Notes: generated by a model not told the origin, from the sequence alone. DNA of 36,643 nucleotides from an uncultured Eubacteriales bacterium (GCA_902790525.1 CADASI010000006.1:1-36643); one strand, 5' to 3'; counted from the first letter of the stretch, positions 6,139 through 12,949 are shown. Program-made: numbers and translations.

Positions 6139-6143
6139 ATCAC

Positions 6144-6219
6144 GGGAAGGTAGCTCAGATGGCAAGAGAGCGGGTTGATAAGCCCGAGAACGCTGGTTCG
6201 AGTCCAGCCCTTCCCACCA
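6144..6219 (+). tRNA. tRNA-Ile (GAU)-like
   Basis: A 76-nt cloverleaf. The acceptor GGGAAGG/CCTTCCC is perfect (6144-6150 with 6209-6215), with discriminator A and encoded CCA (6217-6219). TA is at 8-9. The D arm GCTC/GAG has A14, G18G19 and A21. The variable loop is AGAAC, and the T arm is GCTGG-TTCGAGT-CCAGC (6192-6208). The anticodon arm reads CGGGT (6171-6175), TGATAA, GCCCG (6182-6186); aligned to bacterial tRNA-Ile it gives U33, anticodon GAU (6177-6179), A37, A38, with position 32 missing or a G-U closing pair in an 8-nt loop. Whether it is charged and decodes is open. It lies in the early operon, not in a tRNA cluster. Confidence 0.8.
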
Positions 6220-6221
6220 AA

Positions 6222-6234
6222 GCCCATAATGGGC
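6222..6234 (+). repeat. Module 2 downstream hairpin
   Basis: GCCCA-TAA-TGGGC, two nt after the CCA, followed by AGGAGG and the ATG at 6259. Near-copy of 5476-5487 and its flank. Confidence 0.65.
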
Positions 6235-6258
6235 AATACAACATAGGAGGCTGACACC

Positions 6259-6560
6259 ATGAGCAACTATCGCATCCACATCGAACCTCTCAACGACGAA
6301 GTGCAACTCCCCGAAGAATTGCGGGGGGGGTCTGCATTGATGGCTTTAGCCTGATCTACGGTGATGGAGAGAAAACATCTACCGTAGCCATCCAGCACAT
6401 GACAACGCTGGATGTCGCAAAAGCCGTCGCATCCTGCCCGACGATGCGCGCTGCCGCCCGACTCGCCGAAGGTTTGAGGGAAGCTATGGAGATCGAGCGC
6501 AAGGGCAGCATGGACGGACTGCTGGAGAAGCTGCGCCAGGCAGTAGAGCAGAAAGGATAA
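6259..6560 (+). pseudogene. Small early gene interrupted at a G8 tract
   Basis: The ATG at 6259 follows a strong AGGAGG. The frame reads MSNYRIHIEPLNDEVQLPEE and then enters eight G (6323-6330). In frame 0 it stops soon after (TGA near 6352). In the -1 frame from the same tract it continues through SLIYGDGEKTSTVAIQHM to a helical C-terminus ending at TAA 6558-6560, giving a coherent protein of about 100 residues. Nine or six G would restore the frame. The cause may be a homopolymer sequencing error, phase variation, -1 slippage during expression, or decay. The C-terminal half (ASCPTMRAAARLAEGLREAM) is a regular amphipathic helix. Function unknown. Confidence 0.7.
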
Positions 6561-6568
6561 GTGATACT

Positions 6569-6856
6569 ATGACACAAGAGAGACATCCGCTGGCCGGTCA
6601 GACCGTCCGGCTGAAAGAAGGAATCGGGAAATTCTTGCAAGGAGACGCTGGTGGCGCTGAATTTGTCGTTGAGGATTGGGCGGATAACGTGATGGGACGC
6701 TCTATTTGGTCGCTCAACGGCAATCCTGCCGCACTGGAATACGCTGTGCGCATAGGCGCGAACGGTAACGGTGTACCCATCGACGATAAAGCCGTGTATG
6801 GCAAGGTCGGCGGATTCGGCCACATCGTACACGACAGCGAGATCATCAGGGAATAA
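6569..6856 (+). CDS. Conserved hypothetical phage protein
   Basis: A 95-residue protein beginning MTQERHPLAGQTVRLKEG, with segments VEDWADNVMGRSIW, NGNPAALEYAVR and a C-terminal VYGKVGGFGHIVHDSEI. This combination is seen in small early proteins of many Firmicutes phages, but no function is known to me. It is basic to neutral and beta-rich with one central helix. It starts 8 nt after the frameshifted gene ends. Confidence 0.75.
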   Translation: MTQERHPLAGQTVRLKEGIGKFLQGDAGGAEFVVEDWADNVMGRSIWSLNGNPAALEYAVRIGANGNGVPIDDKAVYGKVGGFGHIVHDSEIIRE

Positions 6857-6868
6857 AGCCCTGTGGCA

Positions 6869-6884
6869 GCCGGGAAAGACCGGC
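6869..6884 (+). repeat. Module 3 upstream hairpin
   Basis: GCCGG-GAAAGA-CCGGC, 5 nt before the third tRNA-like element. Third copy of the module hairpin. Confidence 0.8.
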
Positions 6885-6889
6885 ATCCT

Positions 6890-6957
6890 GCGAGAGATTG
6901 GTATTGCCTGGGTCCGCCCATGCCCCGGCAGTAGGTTCAAATCCTGCCTCTCGCCTC
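6890..6957 (+). tRNA. tRNA-like element 3, collapsed D arm, no CCA
   Basis: The 7-bp acceptor stem GCGAGAG/CTCTCGC is perfect (6890-6896 with 6948-6954). The T arm is GTAGG-TTCAAAT-CCTGC (6931-6947) with the normal T-loop, and there is a 5-nt variable loop. The D region has only 11 nt (6899-6909), enough for a 2-bp GG/CC arm. The anticodon-like stem GGGT/GCCC (6910-6913 with 6922-6925) has an 8-nt loop; the same GGGT/GCCC pairing occurs in element 2. The 3' end reads CTCA, so CCA is not encoded. It is either a decayed tRNA or a tRNA mimic. The third match of the 5-nt hairpin spacing favours a conserved module. Confidence 0.55.
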
Positions 6958-6962
6958 AATGC

Positions 6963-6978
6963 GCCCGCGAAATCGGGC
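6963..6978 (+). repeat. Module 3 downstream hairpin
   Basis: GCCCG-CGAAAT-CGGGC shortly after the third tRNA-like element, before the ribosome site and ATG at 7006. Different in sequence from the module 1 and 2 downstream hairpins but in the same place. Confidence 0.6.
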
Positions 6979-7005
6979 ATGATTCGCCAGGAGGATAACG
7001 GGCAC

Positions 7006-7260
7006 ATGGACAGCTTCGAGGAAATCAAGATCAAAGCGCCGAGGCCGGGGGCTTGTAAGATATGCGCCACGGTACATAAGCCCGGACAGCCTCATGACAG
7101 GGACAGTCTGTATTATCAAAACTGGTTCCGTAAGCGCCATAAGCGTTTCCCAACCTGGACCGACGCGATGGCGCATTGCACCGAGGACGTGAAAGCCGAA
7201 TACACGGCCATACTCGCAAAGCGTGGGATCGTGATTGAGAAGGGAGGCGACGATGGATAG
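7006..7260 (+). CDS. Small zinc-finger-like phage protein
   Basis: An 84-residue protein with a CxxC-x3-H-x4-H pattern (CKICATVHKPGQPH) near residue 17 and a conserved-looking block, FPTWTDAMAHCTEDVKAEY. It resembles a small protein found in many Firmicutes phages, of unknown role. ATG 7006 follows AGGAGG by about 11 nt; it is the first gene after tRNA-like element 3. Its stop overlaps the start region of the next gene. Confidence 0.75.
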   Translation: MDSFEEIKIKAPRPGACKICATVHKPGQPHDRDSLYYQNWFRKRHKRFPTWTDAMAHCTEDVKAEYTAILAKRGIVIEKGGDDG

Positions 7261-7606
7261 CGGCTGGATTGATATAAAGAACAGTCCAATCGCGGCCGGG
7301 GACGAGCCGGTAATCGTCTGGCACGTCCACAACGGCGTCATGGTAGAACGTCGAGATCATGCACAGCGCAACCGTTTTGTGACCCATTGGCGGGAAATTG
7401 AAACGGGAGCATGGATCGACGCTGGAGATCGCAAGCCTACCAGCAAGGACGCCGACGTTTACAGTTGCGTTATATCGCTCAATAAGTGTGGCGATGTATC
7501 GACGGCGGGATGGCACAGGTTTTGGAATGAAACAAGCCTGATTCGATGGCAGCATACGCCGGAGCCACCCGCAAACTACCTGGAACTGCGCAGGAACGCG
7601 CAATAG
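7253..7606 (+). CDS. DUF551-like hypothetical protein
   Basis: A 117-residue protein, start ATG 7253 overlapping the previous gene, with GGGAGG 5-6 nt upstream. It opens with SGWIDIKNSPIAAGDEPVIVW and closes with WQHTPEPPANY, which together match the pattern of DUF551 proteins (a 'W...P.G..V.V' strand and a 'W.PLPEPP' end). The function of the family is unknown. It is typical of early phage gene clusters. Confidence 0.7.
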   Translation: MDSGWIDIKNSPIAAGDEPVIVWHVHNGVMVERRDHAQRNRFVTHWREIETGAWIDAGDRKPTSKDADVYSCVISLNKCGDVSTAGWHRFWNETSLIRWQHTPEPPANYLELRRNAQ

Positions 7607-7620
7607 AGGAGGAATTGGAG

Positions 7621-8616
7621 TTGAACGAAATAGCCAACACCAACACCAAGGCCCCGTCTGTTCTGGACAGTCTGGCGATGCAAGCACAGATGTTCGCACA
7701 GAACGCGGCCATGAATCTACTGCAATTAGGTCGAGTCCTGACAGAGGCGCGACCTCTTATCCCCCACGGCCAATTTGATGCGTGGTGTAAGCAGCACGCG
7801 AAAATGAGCAAGCGGACGGCAGAACAGTACATGCAGGCATACGCGAATTTTGGTCTTGACGCCAGGATCGCGGAACTCGGAACGACAAAGATCATTAAGC
7901 TGCTCCCGATGACAGAAGATGAACGGGAAAAGCTGTTAGCCGACAACGACGTTTCCAGCATGACCACACGGCAGCTTGACGCTGCAATCCGTGAACAGAG
8001 GGAAAAACTGCGCGAGGAAGCCATGGAAGAGGCTCGGGACGCCATCATCGAGGCGGAAAGAGAGGCAGAAGAAGCCCGAGAGGCCATGATCGAGGCACAG
8101 AAACGTGCAGAAGAAGCGGAGAACCGGCCACCACAGGTGCCGGAAAGGCTGACACAGGAACTTGTGCAAAACCGAGAAACAATACAGGCTCAGCAGGCGG
8201 AGATTGCCCGCCTTGCAGACGTCGGACGCACGGCATTGAATGAGAAGCAGCGGCTTGTCCAGGAGAACGCCAACTTGCGACGCGACCTCAAAGAGCGCGA
8301 CGAGGATATGGAGGCTATGCAGGCGGATTTTGACCGTGCACAGGAAGAACTGCTCAACCTCCAGAGCGCCCAGGCCAGAGGCGACGCAGAACACAAACCC
8401 GCCGATGTGCTGACGCCGGATGTGTTTACCGCGGCTGTCAATGGGTTTGTGGGAACGTGCTGCCGCCTGCCGCAGATGGGCAGAGTATTCAGCGCCATGT
8501 CCGAAGCGGACAGGGAGCAGTACAACCAATCCCTCCGGGTGTTAGAGGATTGGATCAAAGGCGCACGCCAGGCAATGAACACGATTGAATACGGGGAGGC
8601 GATTTTCGTTGGATGA
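7621..8616 (+). CDS. DUF3102 protein with long coiled coil
   Basis: A 331-residue protein. Residues about 10-105 match DUF3102 (AAMNLLQLGRVLTEARPLIPHGQFDAW, then KMSKRTAEQYMQAY), a domain with a helix-turn-helix character like KorB/ParB-type DNA binders. Residues about 110-265 are almost pure Glu/Ala/Arg/Gln coiled coil, and the last 65 residues form a compact helical end. The start TTG 7621 is chosen for GAGGAGG 8 nt upstream; the longer in-frame ATG at 7546 lies inside the previous gene with no site. It may act in DNA partition or transcription; that is inference. Confidence 0.8.
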   Translation: MNEIANTNTKAPSVLDSLAMQAQMFAQNAAMNLLQLGRVLTEARPLIPHGQFDAWCKQHAKMSKRTAEQYMQAYANFGLDARIAELGTTKIIKLLPMTEDEREKLLADNDVSSMTTRQLDAAIREQREKLREEAMEEARDAIIEAEREAEEAREAMIEAQKRAEEAENRPPQVPERLTQELVQNRETIQAQQAEIARLADVGRTALNEKQRLVQENANLRRDLKERDEDMEAMQADFDRAQEELLNLQSAQARGDAEHKPADVLTPDVFTAAVNGFVGTCCRLPQMGRVFSAMSEADREQYNQSLRVLEDWIKGARQAMNTIEYGEAIFVG

Positions 8617-9163
8617 CTTGATGAAACGTCAGGATGCGGCACTGTCCCCCGAGACTGTGGAGATCATATCCGTTGTTGTGCGGGATATGATGGCCCCTAT
8701 CGTTAAGAGCATCGGCACGATGCTGGAACACAATACGCAGGCGATGGAGCAGATTGCCGCCGCCCAGCAGATCACCAGTGAACGTATTGCGTCCCTGGAA
8801 AAGCGGGTACGTCTGCAAACCCCCATGAGCAAATCCCAGGAAAACTGTATTAACGGAGCAATCCGCGCCAGGGCGCGGGAGCTTCTCGACCCTCGCGGCT
8901 TTTCAGAGGACAAAAAGGCCGTAACGAAGCTATGCGGGATCATACGCAAGAGCGTATTGGCCCGGTACGGCGTGGGGAGCCTGCGCGAGGCACCGGCTTA
9001 TGACTACGAAACAGCCATGAAGCAGGTCGGCATGTGGAACGACAGGCTCGCCATACGCGACGTTGAGAAGGAGGCGCGTGCCCGTGAAGAAGCTGCTCTG
9101 GCGCTGGCTGAACAGTCTGCGGGTGTGGATGGTACGCCGGCGGATGCGGGCCAGGCTGATTAA
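8609..9163 (+). CDS. ORF6C-domain protein (antirepressor-type C-terminus)
   Basis: A 184-residue protein. The N-terminal 80 residues are helical, and residues about 75-160 match the ORF6C domain (SKSQENCINGAIRARARELL, then KKAVTKLCGIIRKSVLARYGVGSLREAP). This domain is found at the C-terminus of phage antirepressors and related DNA-binding proteins; here the usual Bro-N/KilA-N domain is missing. Start TTG 8609 has GGAGG 9 nt upstream and overlaps the DUF3102 stop. It may control the lysis-lysogeny switch or late genes (inference). Confidence 0.75.
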   Translation: MDDLMKRQDAALSPETVEIISVVVRDMMAPIVKSIGTMLEHNTQAMEQIAAAQQITSERIASLEKRVRLQTPMSKSQENCINGAIRARARELLDPRGFSEDKKAVTKLCGIIRKSVLARYGVGSLREAPAYDYETAMKQVGMWNDRLAIRDVEKEARAREEAALALAEQSAGVDGTPADAGQAD

Positions 9164-9206
9164 CCGCGTGAGCGCGGTGTGTGTGCGTTTGCGGAGGGAT
9201 TGGTGA
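9084..9206 (+). CDS. Overlapping very basic 40-residue protein
   Basis: The GTG at 9084 has AAGGAGG (9068-9074) at 9-nt spacing, and the TGA (9204-9206) overlaps the ATG of the next gene (TGATG). The frame differs from the ORF6C gene whose 3' end it overlaps. The peptide begins KKLLWRWLNSLRVWMVRRRM and holds about 12 Arg or Lys and four Trp, so it is an amphipathic basic helix that could bind nucleic acid or membrane. The ribosome site and stop-start coupling are the reasons to call it; no family is recognised. Confidence 0.5.
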   Translation: MKKLLWRWLNSLRVWMVRRRMRARLINRVSAVCVRLRRDW

Positions 9207-9679
9207 TGGACAAGATCAGGATGACGGCGAGCGACAGGGAGGCCCTGATTCGACTGAATATCGCCTATGAGATATTGGAGACCGAGGGAGAGCATTTAGA
9301 CCGACGCTTCCGTGCTATCGAGGGGGGGCGGCGAGACCTGGGGATGCTCAAAGCGAAGATCAATAAGCTGATGGAGCGCGTCATTGACACGATCCCGGAC
9401 GATCAACTAAAAACCTACATAAACTCATTGAAGATGGCGAGCTACACCGTAGGCATCAAGAAGCCCGGCAACATGGGCAGGGACGAGAAGAACTACGGCA
9501 TGTGGTTGAGCTACGACGTAATCAACGCCCTTCTGTGCGGTTGTCACGATCATTGCATGATGTGTCCTTCGGACAAATCTGCGCGTATGTCGTGCAAGCT
9601 GCGCAAGGCGCTGACTTCGATTCCCAACGACGCGCCGGAGAGGAGCGACGGGGATTGCCCATTCTATACGATCATGTGA
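9206..9679 (+). CDS. Cysteine-motif hypothetical protein (DUF5651-like C-terminus)
   Basis: A 157-residue protein, start ATG 9206 with GGAGG 8 nt upstream. The first 90 residues are helical. The C-terminal part has a zinc-binding-type cluster (CGCHDHCMMC, then C, then DGDCPFY) that resembles DUF5651 phage proteins. The coding sequence includes a run of seven G without loss of frame. It is part of the early operon before the MazG-like gene. Function unknown. Confidence 0.7.
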   Translation: MDKIRMTASDREALIRLNIAYEILETEGEHLDRRFRAIEGGRRDLGMLKAKINKLMERVIDTIPDDQLKTYINSLKMASYTVGIKKPGNMGRDEKNYGMWLSYDVINALLCGCHDHCMMCPSDKSARMSCKLRKALTSIPNDAPERSDGDCPFYTIM

Positions 9680-9694
9680 GGAGGATATTTCGAT

Positions 9695-10333
9695 ATGCTT
9701 ATTTCTGAACTGGCAAAGGAAGTACACGAGAACGCCGTCGCGCATGGCTGGTGGGACGAGGCGCGGGAGTTGCCGGAGCTGGTGGCACTGATTCACAGCG
9801 AATGGAGCGAGGCGCTGGAGGAGGCGCGAGCTGGCAGGCCGTTGGTTTGGTATGCCTGCGGAGAATCAGAAAACGGAACCATACCTTGCAACCCGGCAGA
9901 TGATAATGAGTGCCGTATGTATGGCCGTGAAGAACAGTGTGAATACAGAGGCCATAAGCCGGAAGGAATCGCCGTGGAGCTGATTGACGGTTGCATCCGC
10001 ATATTGGACGTTATCGGCTACAAAAACGCCAAGCTGCTTGATCCGGAAACTGGGCTGCCCTCCGATATGGCGAGTTTGATGGACGAGGAAGTGATCGAGG
10101 CAAATTATGATTTGCCCGATGACACGCCGTCGTTGATCGCATGGCTGCACGCTGCCACTTCTCAGGCGCTCCTGGAAGATGGGGACGATGCGGAGAGGAT
10201 TTTATATCTGATCACAGCTATGAGCATGGCGTTGGTATGGGTGAAGAAACAGGGCATTGATCCTCTGACGCTGCTGCTGGAGAAGCACGAATACAACAAA
10301 GGCAGACCATACAAGCACGGCAAGAAATTCTGA
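9695..10333 (+). CDS. MazG-like nucleotide pyrophosphohydrolase family protein
   Basis: A 212-residue all-alpha protein. The first helix pair (AKEVHENAVAHGWW, then ELVALIHSEWSEALEEARAG) gives the ExxE metal motif (Glu36, Glu39), and VELIDGCIRILD gives the ExxD motif (Glu95, Asp98), as in MazG/dUTPase-superfamily enzymes that hydrolyse NTPs to NMP and pyrophosphate. An insertion with three cysteines separates the two. Phage members may adjust nucleotide pools or lower alarmone levels; the substrate is unknown. ATG 9695 follows AGGAGG closely. Confidence 0.75.
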   Translation: MLISELAKEVHENAVAHGWWDEARELPELVALIHSEWSEALEEARAGRPLVWYACGESENGTIPCNPADDNECRMYGREEQCEYRGHKPEGIAVELIDGCIRILDVIGYKNAKLLDPETGLPSDMASLMDEEVIEANYDLPDDTPSLIAWLHAATSQALLEDGDDAERILYLITAMSMALVWVKKQGIDPLTLLLEKHEYNKGRPYKHGKKF

Positions 10334-10377
10334 CGGGCCGCATGGGCGGCCCAATCTATCGAAAGGCGTACACCACT

Positions 10378-11391
10378 ATGAGCCAACAGAACTTTGTAGA
10401 GCAATTTAGATTGTTCATGGAATATGCGCGGAAAAATTCGATGCACAGCCGCGAATGTATGCTTTGGATGAGCCTGTTTTACCTTGCCAACGAGGAGGCG
10501 ACGTATAACGCCGACACCCAAACATATGAGTGGCCCGATGATTTTTTCGCAGTTTCCAATGGCGAACTAAATTCTTACGGGAAGTTTGATAAACAGGCCG
10601 TGGAAAGCCTGCGGAATCGGCTTAAACAGCGTGGCCTTATTGATTTTATCAAGGGGAATCGCAACAGCACGACGCCGATGTACAAAATCCATTACTTTAT
10701 CAGGTTTGGGAATAAAATTATACCCAATAACCACGCCAACAATATACCCAACAACACACCCAACCATACCCCAAACAATACACCCAATAACCACGCCAAC
10801 AATATACCCAACAACACACCCAACCATACCCCCCTTAGATTAAATATAAATAATACTATACCTGGAAATCCCTTTTCAGGTACAGGTTATTTTGACGATG
10901 AAGAAGATCAGGAGGAGGAGCAGCGCGTGCAGGCGCAGGCGCGAGCGTGCGAGGAAATCCGGGGAACCTGGAAACAGTGCTTTGGCCGGGAGCCGTCGCC
11001 GTACATCGTGGGCGAGCTGGCAAGACGCTTCGCTGGCATGGGCTTCGAGGACAGCGTTTTGACAACAGCTATCAAAGCAGCGGCATGGAGCGAGGCAAAA
11101 AGCCCGATGGCCTTTATCTGCTCAATACTCGTTGATTGGCATGAACACCACATCCGAACACAGGAGGATGTGGACGAATACATGACGCTGATCGACATGG
11201 AACGGGGAAAGATGGGTGAAGCGGCTTCCTTTGGTTCCTACGACAGGATCAAGAAGTTTACCGAGGATCGGGAAACGCCAGATCAGCGCGAGAGCAGGGA
11301 GAGGTTGGAGCGTTACCAGGAGGAGCAGCGAGAGAAGCAGCGGGCATTGATAGCGTCAAATCAGGCGGCGAGGGCCGCAAACGAAACGTAA
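10378..11391 (+). CDS. DnaD-type replication initiator
   Basis: A 337-residue protein. Residues 1-110 look like a winged-helix N-domain (MLWMSLFYLANEEA, then ELNSYGKFDKQAVESLRNRLKQRG). Residues about 115-151 are an Asn/Pro/Thr/His repeat region encoded by iteron-like DNA. Residues about 195-265 match the DnaD/DnaB_2 domain (TWKQCFGREPSPYIVGELAR, then SPMAFICSILVDW), and the rest is a charged tail. Such proteins bind the phage origin and load the host helicase. The start ATG 10378 follows GAAAGG by 11 nt. Placement before ssb fits a replication module. No phage helicase is seen, so host DnaC/DnaB is presumably used. Confidence 0.85.
   Translation: MSQQNFVEQFRLFMEYARKNSMHSRECMLWMSLFYLANEEATYNADTQTYEWPDDFFAVSNGELNSYGKFDKQAVESLRNRLKQRGLIDFIKGNRNSTTPMYKIHYFIRFGNKIIPNNHANNIPNNTPNHTPNNTPNNHANNIPNNTPNHTPLRLNINNTIPGNPFSGTGYFDDEEDQEEEQRVQAQARACEEIRGTWKQCFGREPSPYIVGELARRFAGMGFEDSVLTTAIKAAAWSEAKSPMAFICSILVDWHEHHIRTQEDVDEYMTLIDMERGKMGEAASFGSYDRIKKFTEDRETPDQRESRERLERYQEEQREKQRALIASNQAARAANET
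10722..10832 (+). repeat. Iteron-like repeats, candidate replication origin
   Basis: A 51-bp unit (10722-10772) recurs exactly at 10782-10832 (period 60). Within it the short motif ACCCAAY-A-rich recurs about every 11-13 bp, roughly seven times in all. The array sits in the middle of the initiator gene and is followed by an AT-rich stretch (about 10835-10860) suited to unwinding. This matches the in-gene origins known for lactococcal and lambdoid phages. The repeats are seen; the origin function is inference. Confidence 0.65.
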
Positions 11392-11406
11392 GGAGGAACC
11401 AACGCC

Positions 11407-11796
11407 ATGAACAAGATTACGATCATCGGGAACCTGACCGAAAACCCGGAGAGCCGGGTTGTGAACACCGGCAAAGGCACGTCGAATGTGTGCAACTTTA
11501 CAGTGGCGACAAACCGCTTTGCACACGGGCAGAAGCGAACCACCTACTTCCGCGTTTCCTGCTGGGGAAAGCAGGCGGACAACGCTATGAAGTATCTGCT
11601 GAAAGGCAGAAATGTGGCCGTGGTCGGTCCCGTGGAGGCCAGCGCATACAACGCCCAGGACGGATCAGCACGGGCCAGGCTGGAGATTTACGCGGAAGAG
11701 ATCAAGTATTTGGGAGGCAGGCAGGACGATGGACGGCAGGCTCCGCCGCCGGGCGACGAGTACGCGCCGCCCTATGACGATGAATTGCCGATTTGA
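11407..11796 (+). CDS. ssb: Single-stranded DNA-binding protein
   Basis: A 129-residue protein with the OB fold of bacterial SSB: MNKITIIGNLTENPESRVV, then NFTVATNRF, FRVSCWGKQADNAMKYLLKG and LEIYAEEIKYLG. A short Pro/Gly/Asp linker leads to the acidic tip DDELPI, the protein-docking tail of SSB (usually ending in LPF). It coats single-stranded DNA during phage replication and recruits repair and replication partners. It lies just downstream of the initiator with AGGAGG upstream of the ATG. Confidence 0.95.
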   Translation: MNKITIIGNLTENPESRVVNTGKGTSNVCNFTVATNRFAHGQKRTTYFRVSCWGKQADNAMKYLLKGRNVAVVGPVEASAYNAQDGSARARLEIYAEEIKYLGGRQDDGRQAPPPGDEYAPPYDDELPI

Positions 11797-11810
11797 CGGG
11801 AGGGCCCATC

Positions 11811-12185
11811 ATGGCTGAACTGTACGAGCGCCGCCAGGTGACGGCACACAGGCCACACAAGTGCCATCTGTGCGACGAGAGCATCCCGCCGGGCGCGGTC
11901 TACATCCGCGAGAAGTGGCACGACGATGGATTTAACGAGGTCAAGCGCCACATCCATTGCGACGCACTGCTGGACGAGTTTCTGAGCAGCGACAGCTTTG
12001 TCGGCGAATACTACGATGACGAAGTATGGGAATGGATCAGGGACAAGTGTCTGGAGCTGTGCGGCTGGGATAAGCGCGAGGATTGCGAATGCGATCCATT
12101 CTCGTGCGAGCGCATGATCGAGAGTATCCCGAACGTCAACAGCCGGAATGCCGCAATGGATTCCATTCGGGCTTGCAAAGATTAG
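11811..12185 (+). CDS. Zinc-finger-like hypothetical protein
   Basis: A 124-residue protein. The N-terminal half has CHLC (about residues 18-21) and HIHC (about 46-49), a likely zinc site with LIM/treble-clef-like spacing; the C-terminal half is acidic with more cysteines (CECDPFSC). ATG 11811 follows GGGAGGG. Early-operon position after ssb. Function unknown. Confidence 0.7.
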   Translation: MAELYERRQVTAHRPHKCHLCDESIPPGAVYIREKWHDDGFNEVKRHIHCDALLDEFLSSDSFVGEYYDDEVWEWIRDKCLELCGWDKREDCECDPFSCERMIESIPNVNSRNAAMDSIRACKD

Positions 12186-12202
12186 AGAAGGAGGCCAACA
12201 CC

Positions 12203-12703
12203 ATGAAATGCAGCAGATGCCCATATTTGCCGATGCAAAGCGAGGCAGGAGATTACCCGGACTGTCCAGCGCCGGAGGAAAAAATGACAACCTGGAAGGA
12301 CGGCGAGGACGGATGTACGCTGACGCGGCGGCAGCTCGACAAGATGGACGAGGAATACAGCCGCTATCTGGGGAACATGGGCGACGACATGGGAATCCAG
12401 ATGGATTTTGACAACAAGGGTTGGAGGCTGGAGAACGCCCTGGACGATATGCGTCACATGATCGGGCTGGATATGCTTAAACACAAGCCATACAAGCGGC
12501 ACGGGAAGCTGTTCTACAAGCCCTATCGCAACCATTGGGCAGGGCCAAACAAGTACCTGGACTATCTCAGCGGTGTGCTTGGAATGGTTGAGAAGCAAGA
12601 GCCGAAGCTGCTGGGCGGGATGCCCTATTACTACCTGACGCGGCGTGGGCTCAACTTCCTGGGGCGGCATATCGGCGTGGCGATACACGACATTGAGGAT
12701 TGA
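12203..12703 (+). CDS. Hypothetical early phage protein
   Basis: A 166-residue protein, start ATG 12203 with AAGGAGG upstream. The N-terminus has four cysteines (CSRCPY, then DCPAP, then GCTL), and the middle part holds several Met- and Asp-rich helices. The C-terminal segment (GMPYYYLTRRGLNFLGRHIG) resembles the end of small phage proteins of unknown role. No catalytic motif is visible. Confidence 0.65.
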   Translation: MKCSRCPYLPMQSEAGDYPDCPAPEEKMTTWKDGEDGCTLTRRQLDKMDEEYSRYLGNMGDDMGIQMDFDNKGWRLENALDDMRHMIGLDMLKHKPYKRHGKLFYKPYRNHWAGPNKYLDYLSGVLGMVEKQEPKLLGGMPYYYLTRRGLNFLGRHIGVAIHDIED

Positions 12704-12706
12704 CTT

Positions 12707-12949
12707 ATGCGAATACATCTCTGCATGAACGTCCGCGGTGCGCTGGCACAAAGCGACGTTGAGCTGAAACGGTGGGTTGGCTGCATCGAACACGACGGCG
12801 TGAAGTGCCGGAACGTCCGGGAAGTGCGGCAATTCCTGATCGAAGCGCTGGGCGAGGGATATGAGTATCTCGTGCCCGCGGAGTGTGACAACTACGATCC
12901 GAAGAAGGGATGTTTGGGACATCCAAGTGAGGGAATAAAACATGGGTAA
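12707..12949 (+). CDS. Hypothetical protein
   Basis: An 80-residue protein three nt after the previous stop. It starts MRIHLCMNVRGALAQSDVEL and has a segment, EHDGVKCRNVREVRQFLIEA, with a possible strand-helix pattern. Its 3' end overlaps the start of the DUF5131 gene by 8 nt, which suggests translational coupling. It is not recognised. Confidence 0.6.
   Translation: MRIHLCMNVRGALAQSDVELKRWVGCIEHDGVKCRNVREVRQFLIEALGEGYEYLVPAECDNYDPKKGCLGHPSEGIKHG

Noticed and set aside
9318-9330. Second phase-variable G tract
   Set aside because: A run of seven G in the gene at 9206-9679, but the frame is intact across it and the protein continues normally.
10722-10832. Possible CRISPR array
   Set aside because: The repeats are contiguous, short and in frame within the initiator gene, without unique spacers of regular length.
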